Source of the DNA: Gnetum montanum
Lineage: Eukaryota; Streptophyta; Gnetopsida; Gnetales; Gnetaceae
NCBI GenBank assembly: GCA_015680685.1
Contig: MNCI01008305.1
Location: 467,285-498,014, forward strand
Length of the DNA: 30,730 bases
Reading direction: 5' to 3'
The position numbers were made by a program, and so were the translations under genes. The notes beneath the pieces are model-generated. The model was not told the DNA's origin. It did no database searches and saw nothing but the letters and a program-made list of their open reading frames with translations. Numbering within the stretch: position 1 is the stretch's first letter; each line of letters opens with the position of its first letter. Below, piece by piece: positions 20,079 to 28,965 of the stretch.

Positions 20079-21485
20079 TTGGTTCAGGCACGGCTCGGAC
20101 GCATCTAGGCCCAGCAAGAGAATGGGGAGGACCTGCACACGGAGGAGATGCACCTCCTTCGTCAACTCCAGAGTCTCGACCACGAGGAGAAGACCTATTG
20201 GCGGCAGCGCTCCCGGATTAGATGGCTCCGCGAGGGGGACCGACATACGAAATTCTTCTTCGCCATGGTAAAGACCCGGGGCGAAACCCACATCCGTAGC
20301 ATCCGTACCCAGGCTGGGGTGGTGGTTGATGACCCGCAGGGGATCGCCACTGAGCTCTCGGACTACTGGGGACGCATTTGGACTAAGCGCCCCACCCAGC
20401 CCATCTCCGTCCATGTGGCGAAGGTGCTCACTGCTGCGAACAATCAACACCTTCTGGCCCCCTTCTCTGAGACCGAGTTGACCAACACAATCAACACCAT
20501 GCCAGGAGGTAAAGTGCTTGGTCTAGACGGTTGGTCTCTGGAGTTCTTCAAAGCTTTCTTGGATATTGTGGGCCCCAGTCTTCTGGATGCTTTCAACGTC
20601 ATGCTGACGAGAAGGCAGGTTTGGTGCGAACTCAACTGCTCGCGCATTATCTGCATCCCCAAACAGTTGAATGCACACCACCCAGAGCACTTTCGTCCCA
20701 TTGGTGTGTGCAATGTCCTCATCCGCATCTTCTCCCAACTCCTGGTCAACCGTCTGGGCCCCCTCTTGCCTAGGTTGGTTGGACGTAATCAGGCAAGCTT
20801 CGTCCATGGTAGGACCCTCTAGGATCAGGTCCTTCTTATGCAAGAGGTCCTTCACTCCCTCCGTTCTACGGGGTTTCTTGGTCTGTGCCTCAAGCTAGAC
20901 ATCGCAAAGGCCTACGACACGCTTAGCTGGGAAGCTCTGCATGACATCATGCGTAGGAAAGGCTTTGACCCTGGATTCATCCAATTGTGTTTGCATATCC
21001 AGTCCTCCACCGGGTTCTCTTTTGATGTGGGGGGGTGGCTGTGGGGTTTTTCCTCCCCTAGTCGGGGGCTGAGGCAAGGCAACCCCCTGTCCCCCTTACT
21101 TTTCATCATTGCCATGGACCTCATGCAATCCTACTGCAGCACCTCAGGGGTGGAGGGCCTGGACATTGCGGGGATGGCTTGCTGGGTTGAACACTACGCT
21201 GACGATACCATGCTTCTCAGTCGGGCGGCAGTTCCGCAGGCCCGATGTATCAACCTGGCTCTAACCAGATTGGCCGCCGAGTTAGGTTTAGAAATCAACC
21301 GCACCAAATCAGCGGCGCACTTCATCAATGTGGACCCACTGGTGCAGAACCGCATTACACAAATTTTGAACGTGAAACCCGTGAAGCACACTGATACCTA
21401 CCTGGGTATCCCGCTATTCCAGTGGGGGCGGAACAATACTTGGATCCCCCTCCTGGCCAAGCTTGAGCACTGCATCAATCACTAG
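20079..21485 (+). pseudogene. LINE ORF2, reverse transcriptase domain
   Basis: One frame continues across TAG stops at 20106 and 20820 to a TAG at 21483. Motifs in order are DRHTKFFFAMVKTR, VLGLDGWSLEFFKAF, FRPIGVCNVLIRIFSQLLVN, ASFVHGRTL, LKLDIAKAYDTLSWEAL, GLRQGNPLSPLLFIIAMDLM and HYADDTMLL. These are RT blocks 1 to 5 of an L1-type LINE; the catalytic Asp in LDIAKAYD and both Asp in YADD are intact. The enzyme would copy the element's RNA onto nicked chromosomal DNA. Only nonsense changes interrupt this part. Confidence 0.95.
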
Positions 21486-22290
21486 GCAAATCGTTTTCTG
21501 ACCCGCAAGGGCCGCCTCCTTGTTGCCACTGGGCTCCTTGCTGCCACCACGCACTTTGTGGCGGTGGTCGTCGAGCCCCCAGTGGCCATCATCCACCAAA
21601 TCAACGCCAGGATCCGCTGTTTCATGTGGCGGGGGGGCAAAGGGGGAAGCAAACTCCATCTTGTCAATTGGGATCGCGTGGCCCGTCCTCGTACGGCAGG
21701 GGGGTTGGGGGGGTCACGACTTTCGAGGATGAGTGTATGATGGGGTAGCAGCGGCTGGTCAACCGGCTCACTCGTGTTCGGGGGGAGTGTAGTCAGTGGG
21801 CCCGTATCGTTCACCAGAAGTACACGCTCTGGCTGCCTGGTTTGCATGGTTCGAGGCCTTGGCTGTCCATCTGTCGGCACGTGCGGCGAATGTTAAGTCT
21901 GAACTGGATCCGCCTCGAGCCGCGTGAGATCTTGACCCATAAATTTCCCCCTGAGGATGGTTGGCTGGCGGTCTGGCGAGGACGGCTCCTCGAGAAAGTC
22001 AAAATCTTTCTCTGGATGCTCAAGTCGGTCGCGCTCCCCGTGCGTGTGTTTTTGTAGCAGCGCAACATCCTGCAGGACCCCACGTGTCTGCGCTGTGGCC
22101 GTGCCCCCGAGACCCTCAACCACTTCATCTATGACTGCCCCTGCATGCTTACCACTTGGCGCGCATGCAGAAGGCCCCCCCCCCCTCGCAGCACTTTGAC
22201 AGCGATTCATGGTCGGCGCTATTGCTGTGGCAAGCCTGGAAGGCGTGGAATCGCACGGTCTTCACGTAGGCAGCTACTCCCCCCCCCCCA
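21486..22290 (+). pseudogene. LINE ORF2 C-terminal part with zf-RVT zinc finger
   Basis: After a TAG at 21483 the frame continues through NRFLTRKGRLLVATGLL and INARIRCFMWRGG. It shifts at G runs (21699-21713) and goes on with DECMMG, a TAG at 21746, then QRLVNRLTRV and WARIVHQKY. The zinc finger reads CLRCGRAPETLNHFIYDC, the Cys-Cys...His...Cys pattern of zf-RVT. A second shift at an 11-base C run (22175-22185) leads to LLLWQAWKAWNRTVF and a TAG at 22267. No RNase H domain follows, which is allowed for plant L1 elements. Confidence 0.85.
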
Positions 22291-23680
22291 GTAACTTATC
22301 TAGCAGACCTGCAGAGCGTGGCGTGAGATTGCGGACGCTATGGGGAAGACGCCGACGTACGAGCCTGACTATGCCGCCTACCAGGCCGACAAGGAGCTAT
22401 GGCAGATGGTTTGTTAGTGCGGTTGGGCCGACTTGCTGCAGAGGCTGGTCGGGGATCCTAACCTTCTTGACAACTCTTTCTTTTCTAACTAGCATGGAGA
22501 TCGGACCTACTTCCAGGGCCGAGAAATTCGCTTGACAGAGGTCGCCTTGGCCAATTACCTGGGGGTCCCGGCCATGGGGGAAGTCATCCTGCCTACCTCC
22601 CGCGGCCTCCATAACTCTGCGACCTTCTTCGAGGGGCTGTCCCCGAGAACACAGAGCCGTCAGGTCCCTCGGACCTCCCTCCCGCGCCTCTGAGCTCACG
22701 CTGCCACCTTGGTGGAACGCTTTCTTGTCTAGTCGGAAAATGTTTCCAAACTCCAGGGGCTGCATTTTACCTTCCTGAGGTGCTTGAAGGATGGCACCCC
22801 GGTTAACATGTCGTGTTTCTTCCTCGAGGTCCTCCACCTTCAACCGCGCAATCGCCACTCGGGGCTGATTTTAGCTCTGTGGCGGGGGGCGGGGGGTAGG
22901 GGGCACCAGGCCCGTCCTTTGTCCCCACTGGGGGTCACCTCGCTGATTCCCCCCTACTTCCCCCACTTCCTCCACCCCGCCCACCCAACGGCGGAGGGCT
23001 GCTTTCAACCTTACCTGGGGACGTCGCTCCCGCTGTAATCCTGCCCCCTCACCTGNCCCCCCCCGGGATTGGGAGGTGCAGCTTCAACAGGCGGTCGATG
23101 CGGCTCGAGAGGCCGAGCGGCAAACTTCGGAGCTTCAGTGGACCGAGACCCTGGCCCAGTGGCGTGCCGACCACGAAGCCCAGCTTCAGGAACAAGCACA
23201 ACAACTGAACAGGCAGCATACGCTCACCATGGAGACCCTGCGGGCCCAGCTCACGGATGAGCTCTAGGCCCGAATCAAGGAGGAGTTGCGTCAGGAGGAG
23301 GCGGCCCGTCAGGCTCAGGAGGCGGCGGCCCGGGAAGAACAAGAGCGTCTACAAGAGGAAGAAGAGCAACAGCAGCGGCAACTCGACCAGGCACATCAGC
23401 ACAGCGCCCGCCAGTGGCTTAGGGGGGGCGCTGCCCGTATAATATCTTAGGCATTAGCTGTGAAAGCTCCTGGGGGGAGCTCAGACGACACATCAGGCGC
23501 ACATCTGCTAGATTCCACCCAGATGCAGAGGATTCCCCGACGGACCGGAGCAGGCGCGAGACTCTTATGCAGGGCTTCCAGCAAGCCGCCAACTTCGTGG
23601 ACACCGAGGAGCATCGCGCTACCCTGGACCTGCTTCATGAGCTGGAGCGGCCTCGNCAGCTCGGTGTCCTCCGAGTTTGA
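22290..23680 (+). pseudogene. LINE ORF3: Transposase_32-like region plus long coiled coil
   Basis: After a C11 run (22279-22289) a new frame reads AWREIADAMGKTPTYEP, KELWQMVC, CGWADLLQRLVGDPNLLDN and DRTYFQGREIRLTEVALANY followed by LGVP. This is the wording of the plant putative transposon protein family (Transposase_32-like), where a YVRGR-type strand precedes a helix and 'LGIP'. LQGLHFTFLRCLKDGTPVN continues it. After a frame change near 22.9 kb comes a Pro/Gly linker, then a coiled coil from about 23076 to 23400 (LQQAVDAAREAERQTSELQW, EELRQEEAARQAQEAAAREE). A shifted frame ends with LMQGFQQAANFVDTEEHRA at TGA 23678. The role is unknown. In-frame stops are TAG at 22415, 22490, 22730 and 23265, and TGA at 22691. 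Confidence 0.65.
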
Positions 23681-23793
23681 TCTTTTCTGGGTGGCCGGGG
23701 CCCACCCCCCTTTTTGCGCCCTTCGCTTGTACTTGTATACTTGTGTACCATACTTTCTGTAATACAATCCCGAACATTCTCTCAAAAAAAAAA
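23681..23793 (+). other. LINE 3' UTR and A-tail
   Basis: The 3' UTR is short. AATACA lies about 20 bases before ten A residues (23784-23793), a plausible polyadenylation signal variant. The last A residues overlap the start of the target-site duplication. Confidence 0.75.
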
Positions 23794-23806
23794 CTTTTAA
23801 CTATGA
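23792..23806. repeat. Target-site duplication, right copy
   Basis: This is identical to 17507-17521. Beyond it the minus-strand chromovirus reading frame resumes. Confidence 0.95.
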
Positions 23807-24328
23807 GAAGTTAATACCTCTCAACCACTTCTTCATCAAGTACATACAAACCAAGTCATCAATAGCAAAATTTGGCTTTCGTTTTTTCTCATTCCTATTG
23901 AGGACTCTTTTTTCAATCTTCTTCTCAAGATTTAATTTTACTTGTGCATGGAGATCCCTCATCTCTTACACAAAATTATCACTAAGTTGAGCTTCTCCAT
24001 CAAAGCTCTTTAAAGTGTCCACCATCTTTGGATAAAAATCATAATATATCTCAAATGGGCTTTTTCCAAAAGTAACATAAAAAGTATTATTGTATGAAAA
24101 CTTACCATGACACAACATGTTTTTCCATTTGTTTTGTTGTCCATCACAAAAATATCTCAATATGTTCAACAAGGATTTATTCACCCCCTTTGTTTGACCA
24201 TTAGATTGTGGATGATATGTAGTAGAAAAATTTAGTTTCATCCCTAAAATTTTCCAAAGGGACCTCCAAAAATGACTTGCAAATTTGGAGTCTCTATCAA
24301 GAATAATATTCAAAGGAATTCCATGCAA
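23807..24328 (-). pseudogene. Chromovirus integrase core (5' side of the LINE)
   Basis: The minus-strand frame 24328-23966 reads HGIPLNIILDRDSKFASHFW, TYHPQSNGQTKGVNKSLLN, YNNTFYVTFGKSPFEIYY. This is the integrase core from before the second catalytic Asp (in LDRDSKF) through the 'PQSNGQTE' block to the GKSPFE segment. The catalytic Glu is Lys here (GQTKG), so the enzyme is dead. After a TAA at 23966 the frame goes on (MRDLHAQVKLNLEKKIEKR, NFAIDDLVCMYL) up to the LINE insertion point. Nested position and frame show that it continues at 17521. Confidence 0.9.
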
Positions 24329-24890
24329 CTTAACAACATGCTAGAAAAAAAAATTTAACACATGAGAAGCATCACTCATGTTTTTGCACAAAATGAAGTG
24401 TGACATCTTCGAGAACCTATCCACAATAATAAAAATTGCATCATTTTCACTTTTGGTTTTTGAAATACCACTCAAAAAATCCATAGACATACTTTCTCAT
24501 GGACCCTTGGAAATTGGAAAAGGCATATAATGTCTATTCACTCCTTTAACTCCTTTGAATTTTTGACAAATTAAACACTCCTTCGTAAATTTTGAAACTA
24601 AAGTTATCATACTAAGCCAAAAATATTGCCTATCCACAAGTTCCAATGCTTTATCCCTATCCATGTGACTTGCCATGCCACTACAATGCTTTTCAAATAA
24701 AATAGTTTTCTTAAAATCACGATTAGAACACATGCCTTTCCATTCTTTAATAATAATTTATCTTGAATATGATAGTCCCTCCACTAGTCTATTCTACTTA
24801 ATAATGGCTCTTTGAGGCTCCTCCAAACCTACCCAAAATCAACATCATGCTCATATAAATAAGCAAAATCACTCATACCTTCTACATGAG
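24329..24890 (-). pseudogene. Chromovirus integrase N-terminal zinc domain
   Basis: The 78-codon minus-strand frame 24733-24497 contains HCSGMASHMDRDKALELVDR, QYFWLSMITLVSKFTKECLI and CQKFKG. This is the integrase HHCC zinc-binding domain with its two His and two Cys (ECLICQ). The usual 'GHFGxxKT' reads 'SHMDRDKA'. Sequence 24340-24490 links it to the core with stops, including remnants of the first catalytic region. 24734-24890 is broken linker towards RNase H. Confidence 0.85.
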
Positions 24891-25060
24891 TACACTAAAA
24901 TTCATCACATGCATCTTGGATAATGCATCAGCCATTACATTGGCCTTTCCACTTTTGTGCTTCAATACAAAATTGAACTCTTGTAACTATGAAATCCACT
25001 TCATGTGCTTTGCATTCAACTTCTTTTGAGAGTTTAGTGAAACACCACTAAGGAAATACA
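24891..25060 (-). pseudogene. Chromovirus RNase H C-terminal fragment
   Basis: The minus strand reads NSQKKLNAKHMKWIS, a TAG stop, then LQEFNFVLKHKSGKANVMAD followed by ALSK. This is the end of gypsy RNase H, ending in the conserved 'VADALSR' block. Homology stops at about 25060 where plus-oriented LTR sequence begins, so the rest of pol (RT, protease, gag) is missing from this side. Confidence 0.85.
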
Positions 25061-25299
25061 TGTTATAACCCTCAGCCCATGAAACCCAAGGCTAAAATTT
25101 CATTGTGAAATGTGAAGATTCTAATCCAAGAGATGTAATTTCACATACTTTAGCTTTTGGGGCTGAAAAATGCCTCATAAATGGTAAAAGGCTTAATCCA
25201 TAAGTAAAAAAAGCTATTTCATGCCTATATTTAGGCTTGGGAGGGTTAAAATGCCTTTTGGATTGTCAAAATTGGCATTTTCATGGGTTTTGTAAGGGG

Positions 25300-25556
25300 T
25301 ATAATCTTTGCTACGCTAGAAATACCTATAGGGTGGTATAACATCACCTATGCTCAGTGTTGGAGGGTATAACCCCTACACCCCCAGCTTTCACCTTCCC
25401 CCACCCCTAGTGTTACTCTAGCATAGTCCCAACACTTCAACATTGTTCCAACCTCAACAGTGATTCTATAGCTTCAATGTGGGTGTTATACCCTAGTGTG
25501 GGTGTCATACCCCTAACATAGGTGTCATACCCCCAGCGTGGGTGTTATACCTGAGT
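25300..25556 (+). repeat. GTGTTATACCC word cluster with a 19-20 bp minisatellite
   Basis: GGGTATAAC and GTGTTATACCC words recur from 25300. At 25479-25556 four consecutive units of 19-20 bp occur (25479-25497, 25498-25517, 25518-25537, 25538-25556), each built as GTGGGTGTTATACCC plus a short variable end. They sit about 220 bp upstream of the TATA box. Confidence 0.8.
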
Positions 25557-25773
25557 GTGGTTTTTGCAAGCCTAGCATGGATGGAAGAAGCCAACATGGG
25601 TGAAATTCACATTTACTATTTTTGGTAAACGTAATGGTTTTGATGCCATGGGGGTATCAAAACTTACCATACAAAGTAACCTTTCTATATTTGGATACTT
25701 GAAATACCTGTATGTGGCAGCAATCTATTAGCAATTGGATAGAAATTTGCAGCAAAATTTATGGCAATAAACC

Positions 25774-25780
25774 TATAAAA
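25774..25780 (+). promoter_or_regulatory. TATA box of the plus-oriented LTR
   Basis: TATAAAA lies downstream of the word cluster and upstream of a leader-like T-rich region. Function is inferred from position. Confidence 0.5.
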
Positions 25781-26357
25781 ACCAAGCTCAAAGACCATGA
25801 AGGGGTTCCACAAATTTTAAAATTTCACTTTTTTGCACATTCAACCATATTTTTGCATTCAAGATCTTTGGAGAACCTACAAACACAAAGCGTTTGAGGC
25901 ATTCCCAACGTGGAACCCATAGACATTGCAACCATTATTTTACCCCTATGAGATTGTGTGGAATTTTTTAGCAATGTTGAGCAACCTAGGCATCAAGATT
26001 TCTAGTGTGGCTCTTGCTCGCAACCCAAAACCCCCCCCCCTCCACCCCCCCCCCCCCCACTTTTGCATCCTCAACCACCCCTTGTACACATTTTTGGACC
26101 CTCTTTATTTTTATAATAAAGCTTAAAGTTTCTTTTTTTTGTGCAAGTTAATTTACATTTCTTATATTCTGTGCATTATTTTATATCATATTTACTTTAT
26201 TTTCATTACCCTCATTTATCACTCTATAAGCCCATGGGTGATTTGCTAAATAATTTAGGGTACTTTAGATTCTATTTTTTTCACAGAGGTCCTTGGGATC
26301 TAGGATTAAAGCTATTTCACCTAAAATTTTTTATTTTCCAACAACTAAATTTTTTAG

Positions 26358-26377
26358 GTGCTAGAGTTTTCTAGCAC
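26358..26377. repeat. Perfect hairpin GTGCTAGA-GTTT-TCTAGCAC
   Basis: Eight-base arms with a four-base loop, located near the presumed junction of LTR and internal region. The function is unknown. Confidence 0.8.
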
Positions 26378-26379
26378 TA

Positions 26380-26899
26380 GAAGGAGGGTCTCTGCCCAAA
26401 TTTTGCATCCAAACCTATTTCCTATTTTCCAACATTACTTGCAATCCAAAAACTTTGAAATATTTTTAAAAAAATTTAAATTTTGTTAATACCTCTTTTT
26501 GTCACCAAATCAATCTGCAAACCATACCCCTTGCCACCAAAATCTTGTGTTGAGGTTGCAGGTTATTTCGGCTTTTGGTGATTTCCACAACAATTGCTCA
26601 AAATTTTTCAGCAAAGCTAGCATTGATGTTTTGCCATCCAAAGCCATCCTTTCCTTCTACTACAAAAATTTCCCAACAGCAAGGCCAGCATTGGCACCTT
26701 GCCAAAATCAAAACCGTTGAAAAATAAAGATTTTCACCTTGTTTTTGGATGTTTACCATACCACCATTCAAGGGGTAACACTTCCAACGCTATGCAAAAT
26801 GATGTAAGATTGTTCTCTTGNTATCAATTTCACTTGCTATAATTTTCATTTTTATTAATTAATTTATTACTTTATCAAGCCAACTTCAACATTTTCAAT
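26380..26899 (+). other. Leader region of the plus-oriented gypsy element
   Basis: T- and A-rich sequence between the presumed LTR end and the gag start. A 73-codon open frame (26499-26720) has no recognised motif. No primer-binding site was identified. Confidence 0.35.
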
Positions 26900-27958
26900 A
26901 TGTCATTTAGCCAATCGACCATGTTGCCCTTTAACTTCATCAAAACAACTTCTAGCCAACAGGTCGTGAGGGTCTATGATCCCAATGACCCCATCGTAGC
27001 TAAGTGTAGGTAATCACTCAGGCTTATGAAATCAAGCCCTAAATTCTTGATAATAAATGAAGATCATTATAACTTCATGTGTGCCAAGATTTAGGTTAGC
27101 ATGCTTATCCCAAGAATGAAGGAAAGATCCAAGAGGGAGTACAAACTCATTCACCAAGATGGAAAGGAGTACATACCTTCCCCGTATGATAGGATACCCT
27201 TAACCAAAACCTATTCTCATATCCTATCTCAGTTGATTAAGATGGACGAAAAGGATGGGAAGGCTAGCTCAAATGAACAACACAAGAAAGAGGATGAGTT
27301 TAGGGTTGAGTCCAAACATGAGATCATAGGTGAACTTTTCCAACAAGCAACTCCTAAAACCACCTTATCCACCTTAACCTTTTCCATGGGGTATGCTCCT
27401 CAACCTTCATCTTCCCCTTACCCAACCATGTTTAGACTAGTGCCTGTCATAATAGCACACCAAACACAAATAGTGTCACAAATAATAACCTTCCCCTCCT
27501 CCATGTTGTTTGCCACCTAACCCCAATCTATTAGCCATCATCGATGGTCATTACCACCACCAATACCTTACCTACCTAGATGGGACCCATCATGGAACCT
27601 CAAGTAACCCAAGGATCCCATACCCATTTTGTCATATTTGAGCCCCAAATACTAGCATAAACTTCTTTTTCATTGTTTAGCCCACCTGCTACTAAGATGA
27701 CCCAACCTCTTCCCTCAATGCCACAACCAATTGCAAGGCCATAGGTCTCTCAACATACACCATAGCCTTTCATGTAGATCCCATAACCAACAGGGACATC
27801 CCAAGGATTGAACAAGCTTTCCAAATGATATAGGACCTAAATAAAGAGCTAAAGAGACTCAAGGCTTTTACATCCTAGACCATTAAGATTATGAACTTCT
27901 ATCAAGATTATTCCATTAGTCCTGCGATACCACCACTAACTCTTCCCCCTGGTGTCCC
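26900..27958 (+). pseudogene. Gag N-terminal part of the plus-oriented gypsy element
   Basis: ATG at 26900 opens a frame MSFSQSTMLPFNFIK ending in VVRVYDPNDPIVAKCR at TAA 27011. The same kind of soluble, gag-like sequence continues after stops, including a 139-codon frame at 27101-27520 (KEYIPSPYDRIPLTKTYSH). This matches no domain I can name but precedes a clear capsid domain. Later parts (27520-27958) change frame and have several stops. Confidence 0.5.
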
Positions 27959-28510
27959 CATACCATAGTTCATCAACTACAATGGCAAAGGTGATCCCAA
28001 CTATCACCTCATAACCTTCCACTCTAAGTGCCTGTTACTACAAGCTTATCCAAACACAATATTGAGAATATTCCCTACGTCCCTTATGGGAAAGGCCCTT
28101 AAATGGTACCATGCCTTATCAAGAGGATCCATATCCTCTTTGGATGATCTAATTTCATAATTCGTTAACTATTTCAAGTACAACTTGAAACTTGATACCA
28201 CCCTTGACTAGCTAATGAAGGTTAATCAAGGATTCCTTGAACCACTGCAAAAGTTCATCCAATGATGTAATGCTTTGCTAAATGAGATCACTAAATCTAT
28301 AGCTAAAACCCACATTTTAGCTATCTTCAAGGGAACAATTAATGATCTCATCAAGTTGAAGTTGTACTACCTAGATCCATGGTCACTAAGTCAAGCCTTT
28401 TCCTAGATCAAAAACATAGAGGATGCTATGGAGACAAGCCACAACCCCACCTACATGGCATATAAGAATCAACATGCACAAAAGGAAAAATATAGGGGAA
28501 GGAAAAATAA
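27959..28510 (+). pseudogene. Gag capsid domain (Retrotrans_gag) of the plus-oriented element
   Basis: The plus strand reads INYNGKGDPNYHLITFHSKC, ILRIFPTSLMGKALKWYHAL and SRGSISSLDDLIS. This is the gag block 'FPxSLxGxAxxWYxxLxxGSIxSxxDL'. It continues FVNYFKYNLKLDT and FLEPLQKFIQ with in-frame TAA, TAG and TGA stops. The domain forms the particle shell in active elements. Retained length is near complete. Confidence 0.85.
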
Positions 28511-28830
28511 TGTGGCAATGGCAACTGTATCCAAAGAAAACAAAACAACCAACTAGGGGCTAAGAACTATCCAACCTAAGGTCCCTTCTAACAACAATAA
28601 TAATCAACCCTCAACATCTAGGGCCTCTTCATCGACTACTTTGAGACCCAACTTCAAGCAAAAAGACTAGACCAAATATGCTAGGCTACCCTTGAAGGCA
28701 TTAAAACTCTTAAACAAACTCTTGAAGAGTGGGAGGATACAATATAGAAAAATGACTAAAAATGCTTGAAAGAGGCATGAGAGGCTATGTGAGATAGCTA
28801 GAGAGCCCACTCAAGTAACCAAAGATGATC
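28511..28830 (+). pseudogene. Gag linker, Asn/Ser/Lys-rich
   Basis: Broken reading frame with low-complexity Asn/Ser stretch (about 28590-28640) and basic residues, as usual between capsid and zinc knuckle. No domain was recognised. Confidence 0.4.
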
Positions 28831-28965
28831 CTCAAGTGCCTAAGTATTTTAAGCTTGACCACTTTTTCCACTGTCATTAGTTGACAAGTCATGATACTAA
28901 CTTTTGCCTTGCACTAAAGGATGACCTACAAAAAATGATCAATATAGGTGAGCTAGCACTTGATG
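28831..28965 (+). pseudogene. Degenerate gag zinc-binding motif
   Basis: The frame reads KYFKLDHFFHCH, a TAG stop, then LTSHDTNFCLALKDDLQKMI and a GEL ending. It corresponds to plant gypsy gag 'KYCxYHxxxxHDTxxCxxLKxxIExLIxxGxL'. The first Cys is lost. The motif would bind element RNA. Confidence 0.7.

Larger units (their letters stand above)
17522..23791 (+). mobile_element. GC-rich L1-type LINE with a third coding region
   Basis: A 6.27-kb insertion bounded by a 15-bp target-site duplication and ending in a run of ten A. It carries ORF1 (DUF4283), ORF2 (endonuclease, RT, zf-RVT) and ORF3 (Transposase_32-like plus coiled coil). Composition is far richer in G/C than the flanks and codons favour G or C at the third position. 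It begins only three bases before the ORF1 ATG, so a 5' UTR is absent and 5' truncation is likely. Frameshifts at homopolymers and at least 12 stops make it defective. Confidence 0.92.
25061..26350 (+). repeat. 5' LTR of a plus-oriented gypsy element
   Basis: The LTR appears to begin TGTTATAACCCTC at 25061, exactly where the chromovirus RNase H match ends. It has a word cluster related to its own first bases (GGTATAACCCC, GTGTTATACCC), a TATA box at 25774-25780, and a T-rich R/U5. The 3' end and primer-binding site could not be fixed; 26350 is approximate. It contains no gene. Runs of C occur at 26030-26059. Confidence 0.55.

Noticed and set aside
22200-23040. Overlapping open frames on both strands in LINE ORF3
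   Set aside because: GC-rich DNA has few stops in all frames. Only the frame with Transposase_32-like and coiled-coil wording was kept.
17522-23791. Contamination or a bacterial segment, suggested by high GC
   Set aside because: The exact target-site duplication, A-tail and plant LINE domains show a genuine retrotransposon insertion.
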